DNA from: Odontesthes bonariensis
Taxonomy: Eukaryota > Chordata > Actinopteri > Atheriniformes > Atherinopsidae
Assembly (NCBI RefSeq): GCF_027942865.1
Contig: NC_134524.1
Coordinates: 20,637,536 to 20,701,535 of the forward strand
Direction: 5' to 3'
Length of the DNA: 64,000 bases
Shown here: positions 36,092 to 48,821 of the stretch, piece by piece
How the letters are laid out: every line of letters starts with the position of its first letter
How positions within the stretch are numbered: the first letter of the stretch is position 1
Translations under genes and position numbers: made by a program
The notes under the pieces: generated by a model
What the model was told of the DNA's origin: nothing
Seen by the model: only the letters and a program-made list of their open reading frames with translations
The model's database searches: none

Positions 36092-36957
36092 ATATTTATC
36101 AATGTCCTAAAATAACCTATTTTACCTAACCTAATCTAACAAACCTAACTAACCCCCTAATCTATCTACTAAACCCCCCCTACTGCCACTGCAATTTACA
36201 GTCAAGCTGCAGAATTCAGGCCGTGAAGGAATGGCGGAATAAAAACGATTGTTTAATATTATTGAGCGGGACATTTACTGTACTTTTTAAGGTCGTAATA
36301 CTAAACCATGTATATTGACACGTTGAACACACGAATAAGAGACTCAAATTCCATTTATACCCATGTACTTTCACAATACATATATAACGATCTGAAAACA
36401 AAAGTGCCCGCAGGAAGAAATAAGTTACTATACACAAATATTAACTTAAATATTAATAGCAGGAAGGTCCTCCTTAAGATTCTGTTTCATATTCCATTCT
36501 GGACATCCACTGCTTTGGCTTCAGCTGCCATCAAGCGGGGTCTCTGGTCGTAATCAGTTGCATGTCCGTCACTGACCAATCAGCATTCATTAGCAGAATG
36601 CTAGCGTTTTATGGCCAACAACGACCCAAACTGAAAGAAATTGAAAGGACATAAATACTCATTAATTCGACTTTCGACCTATAATCTATATTGAACTTGC
36701 CGAATCTAGAATAAAATATGCGATGTTTCAACGACAAGCAGGTGAAATAAATATATTTAGCCGTTTAGCCCCATAGACCCCCATTCATTCTGGACTCGCC
36801 CGCGATCACCCCCAGTGGAATTCTGGTGGGACTGCATACAATGGGGCTTACGGAGAGTGGCGAGGCTCTCCGTAGACGGGCTCTGGTTTGCTGCAGGTAC
36901 GGCTATTAACTTGTTTTACTTTGTTCTTTGCCTTTATTGAGCACTGATCTCTTATAC
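36092..36957. other. Intergenic, no gene recognised
   Basis: A CTAA-rich simple stretch (36110-36180) is followed by AT-rich DNA. A short GC-rich segment near 36770-36890 resembles MITE ends (CTCTCCGTAG) but has no partner. Confidence 0.4.
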
Positions 36958-37489
36958 CAGAGGTCTTCAACAGGGGGTCCGCGACCCCCAGGGGGTCCAC
37001 GGAGGTACTGCAGGGGGGTCGCGAAATCTTTGGTTGATTAGACGATTTTTAACATTTAAAAAAAAAAAATAAATAAAATTTTTTTTTTTTTTTAAAACTG
37101 TTTTTTCTCACAAATTGTGTGCAAACGTGTGCCATCCACAGATGGTTTGAGGATTCATTGTCCCATCTACATGTATGTTTAAAGTTAAAATCTGTGGATT
37201 ATTTGAATAGCTCAGTGTTGTATGCAAGATGTTTGTTTATAAATGGCAGTGGCACGGCCACCCTGTACCTTGCACATGTTTAAAATAAAAACATGAATAT
37301 ATTAACCTGTGTATTATTTGAATAGCTTAGTATTGAATGTACAATAACAGAGTAGCTATATTTATACACGGCACTAGGCCCCGTTAAATATAAAACACAA
37401 TTGTATGCCATATAAATAGTAGGGGGGTCCCTGCTCCAACTCTCCATCAGTTTGGGGGTCCCTGGCCTGAAAAACGTTGAAGACCCCTG
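36958..37489. mobile_element. 532-bp hAT MITE with exact target duplication
   Basis: Ends CAGAGGTCTTCAAC and GTTGAAGACCCCTG with the perfect 8-bp duplication TCTTATAC (36950-36957, 37490-37497). The sub-terminal zones are rich in GGGGGTCC words. A truncated copy is at 43968-44060. Confidence 0.9.
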
Positions 37490-37497
37490 TCTTATAC

Positions 37498-39208
37498 TAT
37501 GCATTACCTAATCGTAGGAGCCGAGCTACCATGTCCCAAAGTGCTATATAGGAGTGTTGGTTTAACAAAACGCGTGGAATTGGTAAGCTTTGCATTTGTT
37601 TGCATCTTAGTTTAGCATTAGCCGCTCCCTGTGTTTTAATGGGTCTGGTTAGCATTGTTAACACTTATGCCAACTTTCTACACTTGTTTTATACTTATTA
37701 TGATCTAAACTTAATCCCGATCATGTTGATTTGGACAATACATCGATTTAATACTGTTTAACTATTTCTAGGTACATCGTGGCATTTTTAGCCTTACATT
37801 GTGTCATATTGACTGTTTCCAAGCATTAGCACTTTAGATGCCGTCTGCTATCAAACTTTTAAATGTATTGAATGTGTATTAGCACTCTGCACTTTCTAAT
37901 TGAATGTAAATTATTTTATTAAGCATTTAGTCAATGTCTTAATTTAATGCAGAATCTTATGTGCAATAGTAATTTATACAAATTATTTATTACATTATGA
38001 CTTGCATATTGACTAACTTTACAAGATTACAAGTTATTTATTATTGTAATTTATATATAGACAGACAATTTGTATTGAGTGGTCCTGTTTCTATTATACA
38101 GACCAGGTCCCTGATGGCGAGCTAAAAGAAACCTGAACTAGCCTCTGAGCTCAACCGACTTGCACCTACCTCCATGGGCTGGTAGGAGGCTCTTGCAGCA
38201 AACTTGTCCCCTCTCACACCTTATACTCTGTTCTATAGCCCCAACACACAAACACACACTTCCCTCACGAACCCTTCCCTTGATTTTGGGGCTTGTATGA
38301 ACAGTTTTGCTCATTCAGAGCTGTGCAAAGGCTGGACTTTTTGGCATGTGGTTTCACGCCACAGCCACATGTTGTTGAACATTTACACCATTATTTCATT
38401 CGCAATTATATGTTGGATCTTGTTTTGTCTAGTGAACTGATTATCTATCCCGAATGGCCATTTCATTCATTTATGCAATTATTCTAAATGTTTAATGTTG
38501 TTTTGTCTCAATACATGGTACCTTTTTATTTTGCAACCCATCTCCAGTCTCCGTCTCCTCTCTCCTAGAGTAGAATCTAACCTTCTGATACTAGCCTGTG
38601 TATACATATCAGCCATACGTTATTAATACAATACATATTTTACTAGCGTATATGCTACACATAGTTTTCAGAAAAGCATTGTTCATTGCACTTGTTAAAA
38701 TGCTGTTCTGTTGTACAACTCGATTGATTTTGTGACATTATCTTATCTATTTGTTTTAAGCATTTTATTTATTTATTTATTTTTATTTGAACTATTATTA
38801 TGCAACAAGACAATGTCAATGTCATTTGGTTTATTTAAGTTGTGAGAAATTGCACATTTGTTGTGAATTTAAAAGAAATTAAACGGGTAAACTTTTAAAT
38901 ACAGTGTCTTGTCTGCTGATTTTTACTTTCAAATGGTAAAATTAATATGCCACGCATGTTCACTCCAGTGTACATTTTTGTTTTAGTTCAATCCACAAGT
39001 AAGATTAAAACCAGTCAGAATGACAGTGGTATGTTTTAAGCAATGAAGCATAAGGCATTATGCATGAAGCATTATGGTAATGAAAGTGGATATGTTACAC
39101 GCATTGTGTAGCCTATAGGATGATGACACATCTGATGCTGAGATGATGATATGGGGGGCCCCCTAATGAAATTTTGCTTAGGGCCCTATAAAGGCTTGGG
39201 CCGGCCCT
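37498..39208. other. Unit-1-specific insertion, no gene recognised
   Basis: AT-rich sequence that replaces the roughly 390 bp found at 44436-44819 in unit 2. Its right edge (GGGCCGGCCCTG at 39197-39208) looks like a hAT terminus, but no matching left end or 8-bp duplication was found. Confidence 0.4.
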
Positions 39209-39523
39209 GCTGTGGGGGCTTCACCTGGGGCCTTCCTCTGCTGTCCGCTCAGCTGGAGCATGGCTTTCTTGTGATGGGCTGTCTGGTTTCTCTCTTCCTT
39301 ACCTCATGGGGGTTACTGGTTGCCCGGGCCCGGGGGCCTTGCCTGTCTGCTGCTGATCTCTGGAGTGGGTGTGGTTGTGGCCCCCTGCCCCCATCAGTAT
39401 ACACAATTCATTTGGAGCCTATGGCATATAATTGACACACACATATGCACAAGCATTCATTCACTCACTCACATGCTCACCCCACTCTTACAATGTGATT
39501 TGTAGCTTTAATAATAATCATTA

Positions 39524-39800
39524 AAGGGATAGTTCGCCTCTTTTGACATGAAGCTGTATGAGATCCCATATTAGCAATATCATTTATGAACATAGACTTA
39601 CCCCCTGCTGTGTCCTGTGAGCCGAGTTCCAGCCGAGTTTTGGTGTTGACGAAGGTAGTCCGGCTGGTTTGCTAGGGTCCCGAAAATAAAGCGTCTTGCT
39701 TCTTTAAACAATATGCGTTCAAAAGAGTAATACATTTGCATCACAAAATCGTCCCTCCAGAAAAAGTCAGACCTCACATCGCTTGGCGCTATTTCTCTCT
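39524..39800 (+). repeat. MITE family R1, partial copy
   Basis: Starts TTAAAGGGATAGTTCGCC after AATAATCA; the right inverted end is missing. Also present in unit 2 (45134-45410) and unit 3 (60101-60235), so it predates the duplication of this block. Confidence 0.7.
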
Positions 39801-40910
39801 CCATTCTAAGGTGATTAACTAAAGTGATTTCCCTTCTCATATACTTGCTGCTGGTGATATTGTTGCTGTTTGTTTGTTGTGTATTTCTTCCCATTTATGT
39901 TTTCTGCAGGTGATCTTAACGATCCCATGTATTGCCTTTTTTTTTCTCTCCACAGATGCAGCAGTTGGTTACCCACTTTTTGGCTATTGTTGTCTATCTT
40001 TTCAAGCTCTCTCCTTTCCTGCATCTTCAGCCCCCCTCTTTATTTAATCTCTCCTTTCGAAAAACAATGGTGCTACAAACTATGATGAGAACACTGGCAC
40101 TGTGGACTTTGGCTTAGCTGAGGCCTGTAACTCTGAGTCGAGGAAAAAAAAAAAAGAAAAAAATCTGTTCATCCAACAGTTAAACTCAGCTGGGATGAAA
40201 TAAAAACACATCTAATATCCACAAAGTCCAATTCATTTGCTGGGATGTGATGCAAAGTTTGAAGATTTTTCAGAAAATATTACTTGCGCAACACATTTTT
40301 AGCTCCATGGAATTTTAAGTTGCTTTCAACGTGGGGTGGCGTGGAACAAAAGATTCACCTCAGAGTTGGTCCCAGCAGTGGTGTAGCTTTTGTTTTACAA
40401 TCTCAAAATATGGCATTTTATTATATAGCACATTTCATTGCATATAAACTCAGTGAACTTTACAGTAAAAGAAAAAATAATTATGAAAACAAAAGTTAAA
40501 CAAGCAACACTGTCAACAGAAGATATATAGAATCTCATTTACTTAATCATATCCCGAGTGTACATCAAAAGCACTGCATAGTAACTCAACCCCAAAAGCA
40601 CAAACCAGTAGCAGCACATGTCGAAATTAGTACACATGGAGTACCAACCAAGACACGCTCAGTGATTAACCAATGCCTTTTGAGAAAAGAGAAGTTTTAA
40701 GTTTGATCTTGACATGGTTGTGTCAGACCTTAGGTCAGCAGGCAGCTTGTGCCAGAGATAAGAACCCGTGACACAATCTGAATTAAAATATCATAGATAA
40801 CAAACATCTGTTTGTTTTCTCAACTGTTACTGAGCTTTAAGCCCAACAGTTACTGTCGAACAAAACATCCCATTGACAAGGTAAATGCAGCAGGCGTTGT
40901 AATAGAACAT

Positions 40911-41275
40911 TCATTTCCATTCATCCATTTTCTACACCCGCTTGATCCAATTCAGAGTTGTGGGGGGACTGCAGCCTATCCCAGCTGTCATTGGGCCAGA
41001 GGCAGGGTACACCCTGAACAGGTCGGCAGTCCATCACAGGGCCACACAGAGACCAACGAGACACACAACGCACACTCACTCCTAAGGACAATTTAGAGTC
41101 ATCAATTAACCTAACATGCATGTTTTTGGACGGTGGGAGGAAGCCGGAGTACCCGGAGAGAACCCACGCATACACGGGGAAAACATGCAAACTCCACACA
41201 GAAAGGCCCCAGCCGGGACTTCAAACCCTCTTGCTGTGAGGCGACGGTGCTAACCACCACACCACCGTGCAGCCC
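40911..41275 (-). repeat. tRNA-derived SINE, full length
   Basis: On the minus strand the head reads GGTGGTGTGGTGGTTAGCA (box A-like), followed by GGTTTGAAGTCC (box B, 41217-41228 on the plus strand), a conserved body (CTCCGGCTTCCTCCCACC), and a tail with AAAATGGATGAATGG. Its ortholog in unit 2 is 47517-47886. Confidence 0.75.
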
Positions 41276-41484
41276 CATTCAACCTTCAGTATGATCCAAA
41301 GAACCAACACAGAGGGGCTGTAGACAGTGAGGCTCTGGGTGAAGAACCACATCCACCAGGAACTGACCAGGGACTCGAGCGCAGTCGTCCTCTTCTCAAG
41401 TCTCACCTTGTTTAAAGTTATCTTACAGCTGAGATCTCTTGAGGTCTGAATTTCCACACATTCCTGTAGTTCTGCTTTCTTACT

Positions 41485-42215
41485 GTCACACCCAGGGAAT
41501 GCAGGACGCAGGAGCAGGTGATGTTTAATCCACAAGCTTTATTTGGAGGAGCAGGTGTTTCCAATAACTCTCCAAGAGAGAACAAAACAGACTAAATAAG
41601 TTTTCAATAATATATATACACGTCTCCCAAAATGAGAGAAGAATATCTATGAAAATTTATCAAAACAATAATCACTCCACTAAGGAGGAAAACAAAAAGA
41701 TTATCAAACTTGATCTTTAACTTAAAGTCATTCCTGCTGCTGAGGAAAACAAAAAACCTCTCCTGTAAAATAGGAGGCACTATAATATGAAATCTTATCC
41801 AAACAAAAGATCACTCCACTTGGAGGAAAAAGCAAGAACGCTATAAAACTTAAATTATACTTTATCAAGACTATCTTATAAAAGTTATCAAAAAACAAAA
41901 ACTCTCTTAGCGAGGAATTGATCAGAACAAAGGCTTGGTACATGGACTATGGTTTATCAAAGGCGAGAGTGAAGCACGTTGGGAACAACAGATACGACAC
42001 ACTGGCACAAGACAAGGGGAGACGCAGACTCTTATACACACAGGGTTAACAGGGAACAGGTGGAATCATTCATGCGACAATCAGACAGGAACACGAGAGG
42101 AAGGGCAAGTGACCTGAAACGAGAGGAGAGTTAATCTTTCAAAATAAAACAGGAAATGACGAGACATGACATGGAGACGAGACAAAAAACCCGCTTGACC
42201 TCACCGCGGTGTGAC
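41485..42215. mobile_element. TIR element with GTCACACC ends
   Basis: Starts GTCACACCCAGG and ends CGCGGTGTGAC, flanked by ACT on both sides (41482-41484, 42216-42218). The interior has AAAACAAAAA-rich repeats and no transposase. The unit-2 copy is 48094-48821. Superfamily not assigned. Confidence 0.6.
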
Positions 42216-42411
42216 ACTGTAACTTGACATCTCTCTCTCTTCTTTCTCAACAGCGCACATGAAGAGGAACTGATGAAGCAGTTTTGATTATGCAGAGAGA
42301 CACAGTGTTGATTTTGAAGGTGTTCCTGTTTATCAAAGATGTGATGAGGAACTGGATATACTTCCGTTTATGACATTCCTGCAAATATGCTGTTAACATT
42401 ATACCTGTAAT

Positions 42412-43621
42412 GCTGTAATGCAAGGGAGTGTTTTAGGACCTCTTCTTTTTCTTTTATATATTAATTATTTAAAAGTTGTCTGTTTATCAAGTTTGTTTTT
42501 ATATGCTGATGATTCTGCACTGGTAGTTTCCCATAAGGATAAAAATATCATTGAGCAATCACTTAGTGCTGAGCTTCTTAATGTCAGCAGATGGATGTCT
42601 GACAATAGATTATCATTGCATATAGGAAAAATAGAATCCATTCTTTTTGGTTCAAAGATTAGATTAAAGAAAGCCTCAACCTTTAAGGTTTTAATAGGGG
42701 ATTCTGAAATTGCAGCCAAGGAATCAGTCAGTTACCTTGGCTGTGTTATAGATTTAGTAATCTTAGTGGCATAAGTCAGGCACAGAAGGCAATCACTAAA
42801 ATAAACCATAGAGTGCGTTTTATGGCTAGAATTTCTACATTTTTAGATACAAAACTTTGGCTATTTTGGCAGGAGCCTTATTTCAGCCATACTACGACTA
42901 TGCATGTGGCTCATGGTATAATAGTTTGACAGTGAATTTGAAACACAGGCTACAGACATCACAAAATAAACTAATTAGACTGGTTTTGGATCTCCAACCC
43001 ACCTTGAGTCATCCCATTTTGATAAGGTGGGATGGCTGAAGGTGGAGGATAGAGTGGCTTTGATTCAGTTGTGCATTGTTCACAGGATTGTGTATGGGAA
43101 GGTTCCAAAGTATTTTAAATACTATTTTAGTAAAGTAAATGAAGTTCATCACTACTCCACTAGGGAGAGCACAACAGATTTAGTCCCTCCCATAGTTAAG
43201 ACAAACATGGGCAAAGAGTGTTTTTCTTATGTTGGTTCTGTACTGTGGAATAGGTTACCTGGCCCACTCAAAGCAATAAGTAGTTTAGACAGTTTCAAGC
43301 GAAACTTGAAAAAATGGTTTCAACAACAATACTAGACTGAGTGCCAATATTATGTGTCAGGTGTATTCAGAACCATTTCAATGTATTTCTTTTTCTATGT
43401 GTTTTGAATGAATGTTGGTATGAATATGTATGTATGTAGGTATGTAAGAATGCTGCCCTACTTGCCCTTGTTTTCCTACCATCCAGCGACCACAATGGAA
43501 ATAAGCCGTAGGGCTTTTTTGTGTTATCCCTGACTATTTATTTCTTTTAATTTATGGTTCAGTTGCTGTACCATGTTTTACAAAATAATAGTCAAATAAA
43601 TTCATTCATTCATTCATTCAT
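42412..43621 (+). repeat. 5'-truncated non-LTR retrotransposon with ATTC tail
   Basis: A frame at 42418-42774 encodes reverse transcriptase motifs QGSVLGPLLFLLYI and FLYADDSALVV; later pieces at 42857-43039 and 43027-43335 continue the C-terminal region (NKLIRLVLDL, then GKECFSYVGSVLWNRLP). The 3' end is an (ATTC)n run at 43598-43621. Unit 2 lacks this insertion at the same place (49020), so it entered unit 1 after the duplication. Frameshifts make it inactive. Confidence 0.75.
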
Positions 43622-43967
43622 TAAAGAAAAGTTTTTATTGTGTTTGGTTCTGCAACTGATCATTGAAAGTGTTACATTTGAAGCAAACCTTGAAGAAAGT
43701 TTGGACACCCCTATCAAAGGCTATGAATGGCTAAAACCCTGCATTTCTTTGAAATGTACATTTGAATCTAAAGAACAAGTTTCCATCTTTTTTTCCTGAC
43801 TGATTGTTTGAAATTTGCTCCCATATTTCGGCGGTGTTTGATTCATCCCTCTAACAGTGAAATGTTCTCTACGCCACTGGATGCAACACAAGCTCCAATC
43901 ACGATCAATCCGCATTCTCGGTTTGAAAGCTGCTCTTTTCCTGAAATTCTGCATCACTTCTTTCTAG

Positions 43968-44060
43968 AACAGAGGTCTTCAACAGGGGGTCCGCGACCCC
44001 CAGGGGGTCCGTGGAGGTACTGCAGGGGGGTCGCGAAATCTTTGGTTGATTAGACGATTT
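43968..44060 (+). repeat. Truncated hAT MITE at the unit 1/2 junction
   Basis: The first 90 bp match 36958-37050 (CAGAGGTCTTCAACAGGGGG), then break off in an A-run. Immediately after the A-run comes GTTTGGACACCCCTATCAAAGG, also found at 43700 and 49100, and then hAT sequence of unit 2. Confidence 0.75.
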
Positions 44061-45133
44061 AAAAAAAAAAAAAAAAAAGTTTGGACACCCCTATCAAAGG
44101 ATCCGCCAATTATTTCCTTTTCCGGTTCCGCAGCAGACAGCAACAAACTTTTACAAAATAAAAGCCTGTGAGCAACAGACTTTTACAATAATAAAACCTG
44201 CGTTAATGCACAATAAAATATTTATCGGCGTTAAATAATTAACAAGTTAACGCGATAATAACGAGTTAACTCGCCCAGCCCTAGTCAAAGTTGAACAAAA
44301 ATTTGGCAAAATCTGGAAAGACTCTTGCTGCTGCAGCTGCGTGTGTTGAATGTCCAGTAACTTAAAGACAAACATCTCTGCATGTACAATAATCACCCAC
44401 AGAGAAAGTGATAGAAGCATCAGAATCTCACACAGACCACAGCACTGCAGCATCACATCACTTAAGTTGATAACTTGATTCCACTCTCTGACATGTATAA
44501 TGGGACAAGGACTGTGATCAAACTAAACAGCCCAGTTACAACTACAACCATAGCTCAACTTAAGACACCAAAAAGCACAATAAGCCATGGAGAACTTCAT
44601 CTTCTTTGGGTGTCACTCTCCAAATTTTTGATAAGTGAGATCCCTCGACCTGCTTTTATGTTGTCTACTCACCACCTGTTAATTATGACTGACCTATGTC
44701 AGTCTGTTCATCCATTTCTGGGCATGTGGGGCTTTTAGTCCCACACTTGGCGAGGTGGACAGCGCCCAGCAGGGCCATGGCCTGCCGCCCCTGGTTTCCT
44801 GACTCCTTCACTACATGGCTGTGGGGGCTCCACCTGGGGCCTTCCTCTGCTGTCCGCTCGGCTGGAGCATGGCTTTCTTGTGATGGGCTGTCTGGTTTCT
44901 CTCTTCCTTACCTCATGGGGTTTACTGGTTGCCCGGGCCCGGGGGCCTTGCCTGTCTGCTGCTGATCTCTGGAGTGGGTGTGGTTGTGGCCCCCTGCCCC
45001 CATCAGTATACACAATTCATTTGGAGCCTATGGCATATAATTAACACACACATATGCACAAGCATTCATTCACTCACTCACATGCTCACCCCACTCTTAC
45101 AATGTGATTTGTAGTTTTAATAATAATCATTAA

Positions 45134-45410
45134 AGGGATAGTTTGCCTCTTTTGACATGAAGCTGTATGACATCCCATATTAGCAATATCATTTATGAAC
45201 ATAGACTTACCCCCTGCTGTGTCCTGTGAGCCGAGTTCCATTCGAGTTTTGGTGTTGACGAAGGTAGTCCGGCTAGTTTGCTAGGGTCCCGAAAATAAAG
45301 CGTCTTGCTTCTTTAAACAATATGCGTTCAAAAGAGTAATACATTTGCATCACAAAATCGTCCCTCCAGAAAAGGTCAGACCTCACATCGCTTGGCGCTA
45401 TTTCTCTCTT
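45134..45410 (+). repeat. MITE family R1, partial copy
   Basis: Unit-2 counterpart of 39524-39800, with small differences such as GTTTGCC for GTTCGCC near the tip. Confidence 0.7.
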
Positions 45411-45808
45411 CCTTCTAAAGTGATTTTCCTTCTCATATACTTGCTGCTGGTGATATTGTTGCTGTTTGTTTGTTGTGTGTTTCTTCCCATTTATGTTTTC
45501 TGCAGGTGATCTTTACGATCCTATGTATGGCCGCCGTTCTTTTCTCTCCACAGATGCAGCAGTTGGTTACCCACTTTTTGGCTGTTGTTGTCTATCTTTT
45601 CAAGCTCTCTCCTTTCCTGTATCTTCAGTCCCCCTCTTTATTTAATCTCTCCATTCGAAAAACAATGGTGCTACAAACTATGATGAGAACACTGGCACTG
45701 TGGACTTTGGCTTAGCTGATGCCTATAACTCTGAGTCCAGAAAAAAAAAGAGAAAAAAATCTGTTCATCCAACAGTTAAACTCAACTGGGATGAAATAAA
45801 AACACATC

Positions 45809-46916
45809 TTAGGCTACGTTCAGACTGCAGGCCTTGATGCTCAATTCCGATTTTTTTGTGAAATCGAATTTTTTTGTGAGGTCGTTCACATTGCAATTAA
45901 ATGCGACCTGTATGTGGCCTGCTGTGTGAACGGCTTACCGCCCCATACTATCCCGCATGCGCAGAAGAGCGTACGATGACGTCATACGTCATGAGCATGC
46001 CCAGTGTTTGCGGAAGTGAACATGGATGGTAAGAGTAGGAATGCATATTGAGAATGAGGAGTCACATGAGCCGGTCGGCCATGTTGGCAGGAGACGCTAT
46101 TGGTTGCCAGGGGCAACGCCATCAGAACTTAACGGAGGCGCGCCAATATATTCCAGATATCTTTAAATTTCCCGCATTTATCATTTTGGCAGGACAGAGA
46201 CAAATACAATAAAAAAAAAGAAATAAAGCAAAGCAATTCAGAAAGATAAGGCGAAAGAAAAGGGACCTTACAGGGACAAGCTTATTACAAGCGCAAAGCA
46301 GCGGTATTTGGAGAAGCTCTCAAACATCCAAAATATTGATCCTTATGAGCTCCCTGCAGCAGAATGGCACAGAGACCTGGACCAGTTACCTCCGTGCACA
46401 TATATGGACATAGTAAATGATCTTGTCTTTGGTGTAAGTTACTACACTTGCAGGAGTTTAAAAGTCACAAATCTTTAGAATCTTACGAGACTTTCTGCTG
46501 TGGCTGGGTGGAGGACTTGGCCATCTACAATCGATTTTAAAGTTGTTGTCCAGCCGGAGCCAGCACATTAATCACGGCATAATTTTAAAGAGGATATTAA
46601 AAAGAAAAAGAGCTAGGCTTTTGGCCCTGGTCTTTTGTGGGGCAGTGGCTTCGTCTATCCAAAGACACGTTTGGGTGCGTCGTCGTAGCCAGGAGTGGTG
46701 GGACTGTGATGTGAGCGGCTTTTCAGACGCGTAGGTCGGATAAATGCGCCCTGGCCGTTCAGACTGCAGTCGCATGGCAAAAGATCAGATACGTATCGGA
46801 ATTAGGACCACATATCCAAGTGGCCTGGATCGGATTTGAAAAAATCCGATCTGTGCTGTTCAGACTGTCATGAAAAGATCAGATACAGGTCGCATAGGGC
46901 CAAAAAAAATCGGATC
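45809..46916 (+). mobile_element. Unit-2-specific transposon remnant with coding fragment
   Basis: Starts TTAGGCTACGTTCAGACTGC; repeated GTTCAGACTG words near 46755 and 46858 suggest sub-terminal ends, but the right tip is truncated. Between about 46262 and 46433 one frame reads IDPYELPAAEW, LPPCTYMDIVN and then YLEKL-type context before a gtaagt, resembling the widespread fish transposon-associated ORF often found with YqaJ-type nuclease proteins (inference from memory of the motif). Stops and frame changes follow (CCGWVEDLA near 46495), so it is a pseudogene. Confidence 0.5.
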
Positions 46917-47516
46917 TCAAAATATGGCATTTTATTAAATAGCACATTTCATTGCATATAAACTCAGTGAACTTTACAGTAAAAGAAAAAATAATTATGA
47001 AAACAAAAGTTAAACAAGCAACACTGTCAACAGAAGATATATAGAATCTCATTTACTTAATCATATCCCGAGTGTACATCAAAAGTACTTTATAGTAACT
47101 CAACCCCAAAAGCACAAACCAGTAGCAGCACATGTCAAAATTAGTACACATGGACTACCAACCAAGACACGCTCAGTGATTAGCCAATGCCTTTTGAGAA
47201 AAGAGAAGTTTTAAGTTTGATCTTGACATGGTTGTGTCAGACCTTAGGTCAGCAGACAGCTTGCGCCAGAGATAAGAACCCGTGACACAATCTGAATTAA
47301 AATATCATAAATAACAAACATCTGTTTGTTTTCTCAACTGTTACTGAGCTTTAAGCCCAACAGTTACTGTCGAACAAAACATCCCATTGACAAGGTAAAT
47401 GCAGCAGGCGTTGTAATAGAACATTTTTGCTTTTCTGATGCTGCATCATCTTAAAACATGCAGATGAGCAGCTTTATGAACATCAGTTCAGCTGTGTCTA
47501 TTTTTCATTCAACCAT

Positions 47517-47886
47517 CCATTCATCCATTTTCTACACCCGCTTAATCCAATTCAGAGTCGTGGGGGGACTGCAGCCTATCCCAGCTGTCATTGGGCCAGA
47601 GGCAGGGTACACCCTGAACAGGTCGGCAGTCAATCACAGGGCCACACAGAGACCAACGAGACACACAACCATGCACACTCACACTCACTCCTGTGAACAA
47701 TTTAGAGTCATCAGTTAACCTAACATGCATGTTTTTGGACGGTGGGAGGAAGCCGGAGTACCCGGAGAGAACCCACGCATCCACAGGGAAAACATGCAAA
47801 CTCCACACAGAAAGGCCACAGCCAGGACTTCAAACCCTCTTGCTGTGAGGCGACGGTGCTAACCACCACACCACCGTGCAGCCCCA
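47517..47886 (-). repeat. tRNA-derived SINE, unit-2 copy
   Basis: Same SINE as 40911-41275, same orientation and same flanks, so it was present before units 1 and 2 separated. Confidence 0.75.
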
Positions 47887-48093
47887 TTCAACCTTCAGTA
47901 TGATCCAAAGAACCAACACAGAGGGGATGTAGACAATGAGGCTCTGGGTGAAGAACCACATCCACCAGGAACTGACCGGGGACTCGAGCGCAGTCGTCCT
48001 CATCTCAAGTCTCACCTAGTTTAAAGTTATCTTACAGCTGAAATCTCTTGAGGTCTGAATATCCACACATTCCTGTAGTTCTGCTTTCTTACT

Positions 48094-48821
48094 GTCACAC
48101 CCAGGGAATGCAGGACGCAGGAGCAGGTGATGTTTAATCCACAAGCTTTATTTGGAGGAGCAGGTGTTTCCAATAACTCTCCAAGAGAGAACGAAACAGA
48201 CTAAATAAGTTATCAATACTGTAATATATATACGTCTCCTAAAATGAGAGAAGAATATCTATGAAAATTTATCAAAACAATAATCACTCCACTAAGGAGG
48301 AAAACAAAAAGATTATCAAACTTGATATTTAACTTAAAGTCACTCCGGCTGCGGAGGAAAACAAAAAACCTCTCCTGTAAAATAGGAGGCACTATAATAT
48401 GAAATCTTATCCAAACAAAAGATCACTCCACTTGGAGGAAAAAGCAAGAACGCTATAAAACTATGCTTAAACAAGGCTATCTTATTAAAGTTATCAAAAA
48501 ACAAAAACTCTCATAGCGAGGAATTGATCAGAACAAAGGCTTGGTACATGGACTATGGTTTATCAAAGGCGAGAGTGAAGCACGTTTGGAACAACAGATA
48601 CGACACACTGGCACAAGACAAGGGGAGACGCAGACTCTTATACACACAGGGTTAACAGGGAACAGGTGGAATCATTCATGCGACAATCAGACTGGAACAC
48701 CAGAGGAAGGGCAAGTGACCTGAAACGAGAGGAGAGTTAATCTTTCAAAATAAAACAGGAAATGACGAGACATGACATGGAGACGAGACTAAAAACCCGC
48801 TTGACCTCACCGCGGTGTGAC
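48094..48821. mobile_element. TIR element with GTCACACC ends, unit-2 copy
   Basis: Counterpart of 41485-42215, flanked by ACT at both ends. Confidence 0.6.

Larger units (their letters stand above)
39209..43975. repeat. Unit 1, right half of large segmental duplication
   Basis: Colinear with unit 2: 39209-40212 matches 44820-45808, 40393-42410 matches 46917-49020, and 43622-43975 matches 49022-49370. It contains an R1 MITE, a tRNA SINE, a GTCACACC-ended element and a LINE fragment. The short frames shared by both copies do not resemble known proteins. Confidence 0.8.

Noticed and set aside
34862-39208. Single 4.3 kb hAT insertion in unit 1
   Set aside because: The right edge looks like a hAT end, but the 8 bp after it (CTGTGGGG) are not found before any plausible left end.
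39815-40117. Small frame beginning MQQLVTHFLA, conserved in unit 2 (45541 onward)
   Set aside because: It is shared because the whole block is duplicated; a related non-coding version lies in RNase gene 1 intron 1 (31110), and codon-level conservation is not evident.
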